NCBI GenBank assembly: GCA_903915555.1
Contig: CAIWTL010000305.1
Location: forward strand, 1-8,102
Direction: 5' to 3'
Source of the DNA: an uncultured Micrococcales bacterium
Lineage (GTDB): Bacteria; Actinomycetota; Actinomycetes; S36-B12; GCA-2699445
Length of the DNA: 8,102 bases
The notes under the pieces were generated by a model. The model did no database searches. It worked only from the letters and a program-made list of their open reading frames with translations, and was not told the origin of the DNA. Made by a program: the position numbers and the translations under genes. The first letter of the stretch is position 1; every line of letters starts with the position of its first letter. Positions 1 to 6,466 of the stretch are shown here, piece after piece.

Positions 1-651
1 ATCGTCATCCCCAACGACCGCCTGCTGTCGCTGACCGACCGCCAGATCAGTGTCATCGACGCCTTCAAGCAGGCCGACCACGTCCTGCTGCAGGGCGTGT
101 CGGGCATCACCGACCTGATCACGACCCCCGGGCTGATCAACCTCGACTTCGCGGACGTCAAGAGCGTCATGCAGGGTGCCGGTTCGGCTCTCATGGGCAT
201 CGGGTCCTCCCGCGGCGACGACCGGGCGATCTCGGCCGCCGAGGGCGCCATCAACTCGCCGTTGCTCGAGGCCAGCATCGACGGGGCGCACGGTGTGCTC
301 ATGTCGATCGCCGGCGGCAGTGACCTGGGTCTGTTCGAGATCAACGAGGCCGCGCGCCTCGTGTCCGAGGCTGCCCATCCCGAGGCCAACATCATCTTCG
401 GCACGGTCATCGACGACACCCTCGGCGACGAGGTGCGCGTCACCGTCATCGCCGCGGGCTTCGACGGTGGGTTGCCGAAGCCCCGAGAGGTCGTCGTGGA
501 CGTCCGCGAGACGGAGGTCGAGCAGGTGCGCAGCACCCGGCCGCAGGGCGCTGTCGCCCAGCCCGTCGGCGGTGGAACCCCCGTCGAGCCCCAGCGGACG
601 CCGTTCGACGACGTCGACGATGACATCGACATCCCCGACTTCCTGAAGTGA
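1..651 (+). CDS. ftsZ: Cell division protein FtsZ, 3' part (N-terminus outside window)
   Basis: FtsZ is the tubulin-like GTPase that polymerises into the cytokinetic Z ring. The frame is open from base 1, so the 5' part with the GTP-binding GGGTGTG signature lies upstream; 216 residues remain. Visible are the end of the GTPase core (IVIPNDRLL at residues 1-9), the T7 synergy loop NLDFADVK (47-54), whose acidic residues catalyse GTP hydrolysis across the subunit interface, and the conserved C-terminal domain with MSIAGGSDLGLFEINEA and FGTVIDDTLGDEVRVTVIAAGF (about 100-154). A short variable linker (about 155-202) leads to the acidic C-terminal peptide DDIDIPDFLK, the expected docking site for SepF, which is encoded four genes on. 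Its TGA overlaps the GTG of the next gene. Identity is certain from this similarity; only the N-terminal extent is unknown. Confidence 0.98.
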   Translation: MVIPNDRLLSLTDRQISVIDAFKQADHVLLQGVSGITDLITTPGLINLDFADVKSVMQGAGSALMGIGSSRGDDRAISAAEGAINSPLLEASIDGAHGVLMSIAGGSDLGLFEINEAARLVSEAAHPEANIIFGTVIDDTLGDEVRVTVIAAGFDGGLPKPREVVVDVRETEVEQVRSTRPQGAVAQPVGGGTPVEPQRTPFDDVDDDIDIPDFLK

Positions 652-1382
652 GTCCGGACCCGGCCTCGCCTGCCGGGTCCGCGCGGTGGTACCTCGTCAC
701 GACGAGGAGTGGTGGGGTGAGTGGCGATGCGTATACGTCACTCAACCTCGCCGACCACGTGGGGGACGACCCGGAGGCGGTGCGCGTCAACCGGGCCCGC
801 GCCGCTGCCGGACTGGGGGTCGCCGAGACGGACCTGGTGGTGATGCGGGCGACCCACGGCCGGGACGCCCACCTAGTGGCCGGCCCGGGCGACCCCGAGT
901 CCGGGGACATCCTCCTCACCCGCACACCGGGGATCGGTGTTGCCGCGCTCGCCGCCGACTGCGTGCCCTTCGCGCTGCTCGATCCCGATGCGGGTGTCGT
1001 GGCGGCGGTGCACGCAGGATGGCGGGGGGTGGCGCAGGACACGGCGGGCGCCGCGGTGGAGGCGATGGTCGGGCTCGGCGCCCGCCCCGACCGCATCGTG
1101 GCGCACCTCGGGCCGGCCGTCTGCCCCGGCTGTTACGAGGTGTCCGAGGAGGTCCGGGGCGAAGTGAGCGCAGCGGCCCCGGAGGCGTGGGCCGTCACCG
1201 GGCGGGGGACCCCGGCGGTGGATCTGCACGCCGGCGTGCGCTGCCAACTGGCGCGCGCGGGAGTCACCGCGGTGACGGCCGACACCAGGTGCTGTGTGGA
1301 GTCGGCGGACCTGTATTCGTTCCGCCGTGACGGGGTGACGGGTCGACACGGGATCCTCGCCCGGCTTCCGGAGCGCCCGTGA
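648..1382 (+). CDS. pgeF: Laccase-domain purine nucleoside/peptidoglycan-editing family protein (YfiH/YlmD)
   Basis: This is a 244-residue member of the YfiH/DUF152 family, described as a polyphenol oxidase, a purine nucleoside phosphorylase/adenosine deaminase, and in E. coli an editing factor for muropeptide synthesis (PgeF). The role in this organism is not known. The family metal/active-site residues are present: H70 in ATHG (usually QVHG), C105 in ADCVP and H122 in HAGWRG. LGPAVCPGCYEV (155-165) matches the usual GP..CYEV stretch, and RDGVTGRHG near the end matches R(R)D...GR. The GTG start overlaps the ftsZ stop as GTGA, with no clear SD, so translation probably depends on ribosomes finishing ftsZ. 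The position right after ftsZ is the standard one in Actinobacteria and Bacilli (ylmD). The length fits the family. Confidence 0.93.
   Translation: MSPDPASPAGSARWYLVTTRSGGVSGDAYTSLNLADHVGDDPEAVRVNRARAAAGLGVAETDLVVMRATHGRDAHLVAGPGDPESGDILLTRTPGIGVAALAADCVPFALLDPDAGVVAAVHAGWRGVAQDTAGAAVEAMVGLGARPDRIVAHLGPAVCPGCYEVSEEVRGEVSAAAPEAWAVTGRGTPAVDLHAGVRCQLARAGVTAVTADTRCCVESADLYSFRRDGVTGRHGILARLPERP
1370..1373 (+). promoter_or_regulatory. Ribosome binding site of yggS
   Basis: GGAG lies five bases before the GTG at 1379 and inside the 3' end of the preceding gene. It supports that GTG as the real start, together with the GTGA overlap with the upstream stop. Confidence 0.6.
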
Positions 1383-2074
1383 ATTCGCGTCGCTCGGTCC
1401 TCGAGGCGAACCTCGCGACGGTCAGGGGTCGTATCACGGCCGCGTGCGCCGCGGTCGGCCGTGATCCCCGTGAGGTCACCCTGATCGTGGTCACCAAGAC
1501 CTGGCCCGCGTCCGACATCCGCATCCTCGCCGAGCTCGGTGTGCGCGATGTGGGTGAGAACCGGCATCAGGAGGCGGTGGAGAAGGCGGCGGAACTCGCC
1601 GACCTCGACCTCACGTGGCACTTCGTCGGCCAACTGCAGCGCAACAAGGCCGGAGCGGTGGCGCGTTATGCCGACGTCGTCCAGTCGGTCGACCGTCCCG
1701 CCCTGGCCGTGGCCCTGGATCGCGGCGCACTGTCGGCGGGCCGGGAACTGACGGCCCTCGTCCAGGTGGCACTGTCCGAGGACGACGGCAGGGGAGGCGC
1801 GCGGGCGGACCGGGTGATGGAGGTGTGCCGCACGATCACTGCCGCCTCCGCCCTGCGGCTGGCCGGCCTCATGGCGGTCGCTCCGCTCGGGGAGGACCCC
1901 GCGACGGCGTTCGCACGACTGACCCCGCTGCGCGCGGAGGTCCGCTCGGAGTTCCCGGACGCCACATGGTTGTCGGCCGGGATGAGTGGCGATCTCGAAG
2001 CGGCCATCGCCGCCGGTGCGACACACGTGCGTGTCGGGGGCGCGGTGCTCGGGAGTCGGCGCGATGTCAGGTAA
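1379..2074 (+). CDS. yggS: PLP homeostasis protein (YggS/YlmE/PLPBP family)
   Basis: YggS proteins bind pyridoxal 5'-phosphate without known enzyme activity and keep PLP and amino acid pools balanced. The 231-residue product has the alanine-racemase-like TIM barrel only. Seen are the PLP-Schiff-base lysine K40 in VVTK, GEN (59-61), the family signature HFVGQLQRNK (81-90), GLMAVAP (163-169), and the phosphate-binding SAGMSGD (199-205) followed by RVGGAVLGSR (218-227). The start is GTG, overlapping the stop of the preceding gene as GTGA and served by a GGAG. It belongs to the ftsZ-sepF operon, where it is ylmE in Bacillus and Streptomyces. The family's usual length is about 230 residues, so nothing is missing. 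Confidence 0.96.
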   Translation: MNSRRSVLEANLATVRGRITAACAAVGRDPREVTLIVVTKTWPASDIRILAELGVRDVGENRHQEAVEKAAELADLDLTWHFVGQLQRNKAGAVARYADVVQSVDRPALAVALDRGALSAGRELTALVQVALSEDDGRGGARADRVMEVCRTITAASALRLAGLMAVAPLGEDPATAFARLTPLRAEVRSEFPDATWLSAGMSGDLEAAIAAGATHVRVGGAVLGSRRDVR

Positions 2075-2078
2075 CGTC

Positions 2079-2105
2079 GGACTGCGGGTCTCTCACCGGC
2101 AGTCC
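2079..2105 (+). terminator. Hairpin in the yggS-sepF gap (attenuator, processing site or weak terminator)
   Basis: GGACTGC (2079-2085) pairs perfectly with GCAGTCC (2099-2105). After one G-G mismatch the helix continues with GGT/ACC (2087-2089 with 2095-2097), closing on a CTCTC loop. It starts five bases after the yggS stop. No T tract follows, so whether it ends transcription, protects the mRNA end or only tunes sepF expression cannot be told from sequence. Confidence 0.4.
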
Positions 2106-2150
2106 CTGATGGGGTACCGGTGGGGGCACGAGCGCCTCACTTCCCCGACC

Positions 2151-2156
2151 GAGGAG
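2151..2156 (+). promoter_or_regulatory. Ribosome binding site of sepF
   Basis: GAGGAG lies five bases before the ATG at 2162. It decides between this start and the in-frame upstream GTG at 2120, which has no comparable site. Confidence 0.75.
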
Positions 2157-2161
2157 CGGAT

Positions 2162-2641
2162 ATGGCAACGGCGATGAAGCGACTGGGAATGTACCTCGGG
2201 CTCGTCGAGGACGACCCCGACTACCAGGGTGGCGGCTACGGCTACCACGAACAGACCACGACTCGGCCCGTCGAGCCGGTCACCGCTGCGACCGCGAGCG
2301 CGGGTGTCAGCACGCTGCCCCGCCGGGAGGGCCCGGCGCCGACTGTCGACCCCGCCATCGATCCCTACGCGATCCACACCATCCATCCGCGGTCGTACAA
2401 CGACGCACGGCGCATCGGCGAGGAGTACCGGGCCGGGTCGCCGGTGATCATGAACCTGTCGGAGATGACCGATGCCGACGCCAAGCGCATCGTCGACTTC
2501 GCCGCCGGTCTGGTCTTCGCCATGCACGGGAGCATCGAGCGCGTCACGCAGAAGGTCTTCCTGCTGTCGCCGGCGAACGTCGACGTCAGGGACGCGCCTG
2601 CGGTGCAGCAGGCGCGCGACGGATTCTTCAATCAGAGCTGA
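2162..2641 (+). CDS. sepF: Cell division protein SepF
   Basis: SepF tethers FtsZ to the membrane and aligns its filaments. It is the main Z-ring membrane anchor in Actinobacteria, which lack FtsA. The 159-residue product starts with a short segment that could form the amphipathic membrane helix (MATAMKRLGMYLGL, 1-14), then an acidic, Gly/Tyr/Thr/Pro-rich linker (about 17-66), then the globular SepF domain (about 70-150) with GSPVIMNLSEM (92-102), DAKRIVDFAAGL (106-117) and GSIERVTQKVFLLSP (123-137). The ATG at 2162 is chosen because GAGGAG (2151-2156) lies five bases before it and the protein then begins with the family's usual N-terminus; an in-frame GTG at 2120 would add 14 unconserved residues. 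The linker is much shorter than in mycobacterial SepF (about 218 residues in total). yggT follows after three bases. Confidence 0.97.
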   Translation: MATAMKRLGMYLGLVEDDPDYQGGGYGYHEQTTTRPVEPVTAATASAGVSTLPRREGPAPTVDPAIDPYAIHTIHPRSYNDARRIGEEYRAGSPVIMNLSEMTDADAKRIVDFAAGLVFAMHGSIERVTQKVFLLSPANVDVRDAPAVQQARDGFFNQS

Positions 2642-2644
2642 CGG

Positions 2645-2944
2645 ATGGGCGCCTTTCTGGGACTGCTGGCCACGGTCCTCTGGATCTACTGGCTCATCCT
2701 GATCGGCCGACTGATCCTCGACTGGGTCCAGGTGTTCTCTCGGGACTGGCAGCCGAAGGGAATCCTGCTGGTGATCGCGGAGGCGATCTACACCGTGACG
2801 GACCCCCCGCTGCGTTTCCTCCGCCGATTCATCCCGCCGTTGCGTCTCGGGCAGGTCTCCCTCGACCTGTCCTTCCTCGTGTTGATCCTCGGCATCGGTA
2901 TCGGGATCTCGGTCCTGTCGAACCTCGCGGCATCTGCGGCCTGA
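2645..2944 (+). CDS. yggT: YggT/YlmG family integral membrane protein
   Basis: This is a 99-residue membrane protein of the YggT family (YlmG in Bacillus and Streptomyces). The molecular role is not settled; the gene is conserved beside sepF and is linked to division and osmotic tolerance in other bacteria. Two hydrophobic segments are visible, at about residues 3-25 and 74-92. They flank a conserved, basic, amphipathic middle with FSRDWQPKG (31-39) and TDPPLRFLRRFIPPLR (52-67), the YggT signature. The ATG is three bases after the sepF stop, so the two are probably translationally coupled. It is the last gene of the operon in this window. In most relatives divIVA/wag31 follows here, but it does not in this case. 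Confidence 0.93.
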   Translation: MGAFLGLLATVLWIYWLILIGRLILDWVQVFSRDWQPKGILLVIAEAIYTVTDPPLRFLRRFIPPLRLGQVSLDLSFLVLILGIGIGISVLSNLAASAA

Positions 2945-2947
2945 GCC

Positions 2948-2974
2948 CGATCCCGGTCGAGTCGACCGGGATCC
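2948..2974. terminator. Bidirectional terminator hairpin between yggT and ileS
   Basis: GATCCCGGTCG (2949-2959) and CGACCGGGATC (2963-2973) form a perfect 11-bp stem with an AGT triloop. It starts four bases after the yggT stop and ends five bases before the ileS stop on the other strand. Being symmetric, it can work for both convergent transcripts. There is no T tract on either side, which is common for actinobacterial terminators. Confidence 0.75.
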
Positions 2975-2978
2975 CCGC

Positions 2979-5900
2979 TCACACCCGGTCCACCCAGACC
3001 CGGAACGTCCCGTCCTTGTCGGAGAAGCCGTCGTCGGTCCCCGTGGCGCGCTCGACCCGGGTGGCCAGCACCTCGCCGGCGATGAGGGCGTGATGCTCAT
3101 CGATCGCCTCCGCGACAGTCGGGTCATCGGTGTTCCACCGCAGCACGATCCGGTCGCTCACGTCGAACCCCGAGGACTTGCGTGCCTCCTGAACGACCCG
3201 CACCAACTGGCGGGCGGTGCCCAGCCGCACCAGTTCCGGAGTGAGGTGCAGATCGAGGGCGACGGTCGCGCCGTCCTGACTGGCGACCGCCCATCCCTCG
3301 CGGGGGGTCTCGGTGATCACGACATCGTCGATGCCGACCGTCACGCCGTCCATCCCGTCGACATGCACCGATGCCCCCGGCTCATCAGGGGCCCGGAGTT
3401 GGGCCACCAGTCCGGCGGGGTCGAGGGCGGTGAGGGCGGCCGCCACGGCGGGGGTCTGCTTGCCGAAACGTGCTCCCAACGACCGGAAGTTCGGCTTGAC
3501 GGAGACCTCGACCAGGTCTCCGGCCGCGTCCGACAGCGACTCGAGGTTCTGGCAGTTCAGTTCCTCTGCCACGAGCGCGCGCAACTCGGCGGACAGCCCG
3601 TCCCACCCCGGTGCCGACACCAGCGCGGCGGCCAGGGGCTGACGGGTTCCGATCCCGGCTTCTCCCCGTGCTGTGCGGCCGAGGTCCACGAGCCGACGCA
3701 CGAGGTCCATGTCGCGCGACAGTTCCTCGTCGATGAGGTCGGCATCTGCGGTGGGCCAGTCGGCGAGGTGGACCGACTCCGGGCCCGTGTCCGCGTAGAG
3801 GTCCTGCCACACGCGTTCGGTGATGAACGGTGTGAGCGGGGCCATGGCGAGCGTCAGGAGGCGGAGGCACTCGTGCAGCGTGGCGAGTGCACCGGCATCG
3901 CCCTCCCAGAACCGCCGCCGCGACCGGCGCACGTACCAGTTCGACAGATCGTCGATGAACGACGCCAGTTCACGGCCGGCCCCCTGCGAGTCGAACCGAT
4001 CGAGCAGATCATCGACCGTCGCCACCATCCGGTGTGCCCGCGAGAGCGCCCACCGGTCCATGACGTGCTCGGGGGGGACTGTTCCCCCGGGGTGCCAGTC
4101 CGACGCCCTCGCGTACAGGGCCTGGAAGGCGACGGTGCTCCAATAGGTCGAGAGCACCTTCCGCCAGACCTCGCCGATCGCCTGGTGCCCGACCCGGCGC
4201 GCCTGCCACGGGGATCCGCTGGCGAGCATGAACCAGCGCACCGAGTCCGCCCCGTGCTCGTCCATCAACTGCATCGGGTCCAGGACGTTGCCGAGGTGCT
4301 TGCTCATCTTCCGGCCCTCCTCATCGAGGATGTGACCGAGGCACAGCACGTTGCGGTAACTGGACTCGTCGAACACGAGGGTCCCGACCGCCATCAGCGT
4401 GTAGAACCACCCACGGGTCTGGTCGATCGCCTCGCAGATGAAGTCCGCCGGGTACGAGTTCTCGAACTGTTCCCGTCCGCGGTGGGGGAAACCGAACTGG
4501 GCGAACGGCATGGCACCTGAGTCGTACCAGCAGTCGATCACCTCGGGCACCCGGGAGGCTGGGACACCGCACTCGGGGCACGGGATGAGGACGTCGTCGA
4601 CGTAGGGGCGGTGCGGGTCGAGGTCGGCGACATCCCGCCCCGCAAGCTCCGAGAGCTCCGCCAGTGAGCCGACGGCCGTCAGGTGGCCGGCATCGCAGCG
4701 CCAGATGGGCAGGGGAGTCCCCCAGTAGCGGTCACGGCTCAGCGCCCAGTCGATGTTGTTGCGCAACCAGTCGCCGTACCGGCCCCACTGGATGGTCGGT
4801 GGATACCAGTTCGTGCCCTCGTTCTGCGCCAGCAACTCGTCCTTGCGGTCCGTGGTACGGATGAACCAGGACGGCTGGGCGTAGTAGATGAGTGGTGTGT
4901 GGCACCGCCAGCAGTGCGGGTAGGAGTGCTCGTAGGGCTCGTGACGGAAGAGCAGTCCACGCAGGTCCAGGTCGGAGAGCAACGGCTGGTCGGCCTTCTT
5001 GAAGAACATTCCGCCGACCAGCGGCACCTCCGGCTCGAACGTCCCGTCGGCGCCCACCGGATTGACCATCGGGAGTCCGTACCCCTTGGCGGCGGCGAGG
5101 TCGTCGGCGCCGAACGCGGGAGCGATGTGCACGAGTCCGGTGCCGTCGTCGGTGGTGACGTAGTCCCCGCGGATCACGTAGTGGGCATCCGGCACGGGAA
5201 CGAGGTCGAAGGGTGCGCGGTAGGGCAGAAGTTCCAGTTCCGTGCCGTCGACCTCGGCCAGGACGTCGTAAGTTCCCTCGCCCAGAACGCGTTCGGCGAG
5301 TTCGGCAGCGACGAGCAGGGTCTCGTCCCCGGCCCGGACCACCTGGTAGCGCGCGCCCGGTTGGACGGCCACGGCGACGTTGGACACCAGGGTCCACGGG
5401 GTCGTCGTCCACACGAGCAGGGTCAGCCCCGGGAAGCGCTCCAGGAGGTCCCCGCCTGTCACGGGGAAGCGGACATAGACCGACGGATCGACCACATCCT
5501 CGTAGCCCTGGGCGATCTCATGGTCCGACAGCCCGGTGCCGCATCGCGGGCAGTACGGGCTGACGCGGTGGTCCTGGGCCAACAGGCCCTTGTCGAAGAT
5601 CTGTTTGAGGGACCACCACACGGACTCGATGTAGTCCGGGGACATCGTCCAGTAGGCACGGTCCATGTCGACCCAGTAGCCCATGCGTTCGGTCAGCTCG
5701 GTGAACTGGTCGACGTGCCGCAGGACCGACTCCCGGCACCGTTCGTTGAACTCAGCGACACCGAAGGCCTCGATGTCCTGCTTCCCGCTGAAGCCGAGTT
5801 CCTTCTCCACCGCCAGTTCCACGGGAAGGCCGTGACAGTCCCACCCGGCCTGGCGGGGGACGTGGTACCCCTTCATCGTCCGGTGTCGGGGAAACACATC

Positions 5901-6098
5901 CTTGAACACCCGCGCCTCGATGTGGTGGGTTCCCGGACTCCCATTGGCCGTCGGGGGACCCTCGTAGAAACTCCAGCGCGGACCGTTCTCGCGCTGGGCG
6001 AGGCTGCGGTGGAAGATGTCCCGCTCACCCCAGAAGTCGATGATCTGTGCCTCCATCGCGGCGGCATCGTCGATCCTGGCGGGGACGTCGCGGTACAT
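2979..6098 (-). CDS. ileS: Isoleucyl-tRNA synthetase, GXHH-signature type
   Basis: IleRS charges tRNA-Ile with isoleucine and removes mischarged valine. All 1039 residues are present. The catalytic Rossmann fold begins with FYEGPPTANG (44-53). The class I HIGH site reads G56-T57-H58-H59 instead of H-x-G-H, and the second signature is KMSKH (597-601), with GWDCHGLPVE (85-94) between. The CP1 editing domain (about 205-400) has VWTTTPWTLVSN (229-240) and DDGTGLVHIAPAFGADD (317-333). Cysteine pairs CPRC (183-186), CWRC (396-399) and CPEC (507-510) may bind zinc. An anticodon-binding domain (about 675-830) with SNWYVRRSRRRFW is followed by a C-terminal domain. The ATG at 6098 has a strong AGGGAGG just upstream. 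Expression is probably controlled by the T-box leader before it. The gene is convergent to the division operon. The whole protein resembles Streptomyces-type IleRS, and the GTHH swap is the notable oddity. Confidence 0.98.
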   Translation of the reverse strand: MYRDVPARIDDAAAMEAQIIDFWGERDIFHRSLAQRENGPRWSFYEGPPTANGSPGTHHIEARVFKDVFPRHRTMKGYHVPRQAGWDCHGLPVELAVEKELGFSGKQDIEAFGVAEFNERCRESVLRHVDQFTELTERMGYWVDMDRAYWTMSPDYIESVWWSLKQIFDKGLLAQDHRVSPYCPRCGTGLSDHEIAQGYEDVVDPSVYVRFPVTGGDLLERFPGLTLLVWTTTPWTLVSNVAVAVQPGARYQVVRAGDETLLVAAELAERVLGEGTYDVLAEVDGTELELLPYRAPFDLVPVPDAHYVIRGDYVTTDDGTGLVHIAPAFGADDLAAAKGYGLPMVNPVGADGTFEPEVPLVGGMFFKKADQPLLSDLDLRGLLFRHEPYEHSYPHCWRCHTPLIYYAQPSWFIRTTDRKDELLAQNEGTNWYPPTIQWGRYGDWLRNNIDWALSRDRYWGTPLPIWRCDAGHLTAVGSLAELSELAGRDVADLDPHRPYVDDVLIPCPECGVPASRVPEVIDCWYDSGAMPFAQFGFPHRGREQFENSYPADFICEAIDQTRGWFYTLMAVGTLVFDESSYRNVLCLGHILDEEGRKMSKHLGNVLDPMQLMDEHGADSVRWFMLASGSPWQARRVGHQAIGEVWRKVLSTYWSTVAFQALYARASDWHPGGTVPPEHVMDRWALSRAHRMVATVDDLLDRFDSQGAGRELASFIDDLSNWYVRRSRRRFWEGDAGALATLHECLRLLTLAMAPLTPFITERVWQDLYADTGPESVHLADWPTADADLIDEELSRDMDLVRRLVDLGRTARGEAGIGTRQPLAAALVSAPGWDGLSAELRALVAEELNCQNLESLSDAAGDLVEVSVKPNFRSLGARFGKQTPAVAAALTALDPAGLVAQLRAPDEPGASVHVDGMDGVTVGIDDVVITETPREGWAVASQDGATVALDLHLTPELVRLGTARQLVRVVQEARKSSGFDVSDRIVLRWNTDDPTVAEAIDEHHALIAGEVLATRVERATGTDDGFSDKDGTFRVWVDRV

Positions 6099-6292
6099 GG
6101 GCCCTCCCTCGTGGCGGTGGTTCCGAAGGGACGACGCCGCCTGTGGAGCGGGCGCCGCGGTACCACCCTTCTTGCCCCTGCACGGCAGGAGCCTCTCGAG
6201 GTCGGTGCTGGGTCTAGTGGGCGGTCTCCCGCTGTTCTTCCAGCGACTCAGGGGTGATGTCGGACCACGGCTGGCCGCCGGACTCGCACCAA
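6099..6292 (-). promoter_or_regulatory. Translational T-box riboswitch (tRNA-Ile) in the ileS leader
   Basis: The minus strand carries the T-box core AGGGTGGTACCGCG (6169-6156), whose TGGT is expected to pair with the free acceptor end of uncharged tRNA. Just upstream, CCTGC/GCAGG with a CGT loop forms stem III (within 6191-6175). Further upstream, ATC at 6258-6256 is the best specifier for the tRNA-Ile anticodon; it is followed by ACCCCTGAGT and CGCTG-GAAGAA-CAGCG, which look like the stem I/stem II junction and stem II of short actinobacterial ileS T-boxes. AAGGG (6170-6166) pairs with CCCTT (6130-6126) to form the antisequestrator around a GCGCCGC/GCGGCGT inner helix. Alternatively the CCCTT covers the SD. 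Uncharged tRNA-Ile should free the SD and raise ileS translation. The 5' boundary and the fold of stem I are uncertain. Confidence 0.88.
6105..6131 (-). promoter_or_regulatory. Shine-Dalgarno sequestrator hairpin of ileS
   Basis: On the minus strand TCCCTT (6131-6126) can pair with GAGGGA (6110-6105), five Watson-Crick pairs plus one G-T. This hides most of the SD (GAGGGAGGG, 6110-6102), which sits just before the ATG at 6098. The CCCTT part is the same strand that closes the T-box helix, so the two helices exclude each other. This is the OFF state of a translational T-box. Confidence 0.7.
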
Positions 6293-6358
6293 CTCCGGTC
6301 GCTCATCGGCCAGGACCACGGACCGCGCGTCCCCATCGACGTCATCGCGATCGCGTTC

Positions 6359-6364
6359 AGGATA
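6359..6364 (-). promoter_or_regulatory. Candidate -10 element of the ileS promoter
   Basis: TATCCT on the minus strand fits the actinobacterial TAnnnT pattern. It would start the transcript near 6352, about 60 bases before the first recognisable T-box structures and after the terminator of the upstream gene. No convincing -35 hexamer is seen at 16-18 bases, so this is tentative. Confidence 0.35.
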
Positions 6365-6393
6365 CACACGGCCGGCCGGGGCGGGAGTCGCTG

Positions 6394-6439
6394 GACGGGC
6401 AGGAGGGTGCCCGCCGCAGCGGACATCCTCCTGCCCGTC
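6394..6439 (-). terminator. Second (distal) terminator hairpin of the phosphodiesterase gene
   Basis: On the minus strand GACGGGCAGGAGGATG (6439-6424) pairs with CACCCTCCTGCCCGTC (6409-6394): 16 positions with a single A-C mismatch and a 14-base loop. It is the strongest hairpin in the gap and separates the phosphodiesterase transcript from the ileS promoter and leader. No T tract follows. Confidence 0.75.
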
Positions 6440-6441
6440 GT

Positions 6442-6462
6442 GACGGGGTCGTGCGCCCCGTC
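6442..6462 (-). terminator. First (proximal) terminator hairpin of the phosphodiesterase gene
   Basis: GACGGGG and CCCCGTC form a perfect 7-bp stem with a 7-base loop. It begins four bases after the stop codon at 6467 and is followed two bases later by the longer hairpin at 6394-6439, giving a tandem terminator. Confidence 0.6.
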
Positions 6463-6466
6463 CGGC

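Noticed and set aside
2120..2161. Upstream GTG start for sepF
   Set aside because: No SD, and the added residues are unlike the SepF N-terminus; the ATG at 2162 has GAGGAG.
2093..3127. 344-codon minus-strand frame across sepF and yggT
   Set aside because: It overlaps two well-supported genes and the terminator, and its product is low-complexity Arg/Asp/Gly-rich sequence.
3090..4520. Open frame of 476 codons on the + strand opposite the 3' half of ileS
   Set aside because: Also antisense shadow coding. The product is rich in Arg, His, Gly and Pro without motifs, and no SD or promoter was found.
4683..6257. Long open frame of 524 codons on the + strand opposite ileS
   Set aside because: It is a shadow of ileS in a very GC-rich genome. 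The ileS frame is full length with all catalytic motifs, while this one has no recognisable domain.
6214..6369. Possible Trp-rich leader peptide upstream of ileS (minus strand, ending in SLEEQRETAH)
   Set aside because: G+C at third positions is high and it ends before the T-box core, so it looked coding. But its 3' half coincides with the ATC specifier and GAAGAAC region of the T-box, which explains the sequence constraint, and none of the possible starts (6369, 6345, 6336, 6306) has an SD. Ribosome profiling would settle it.
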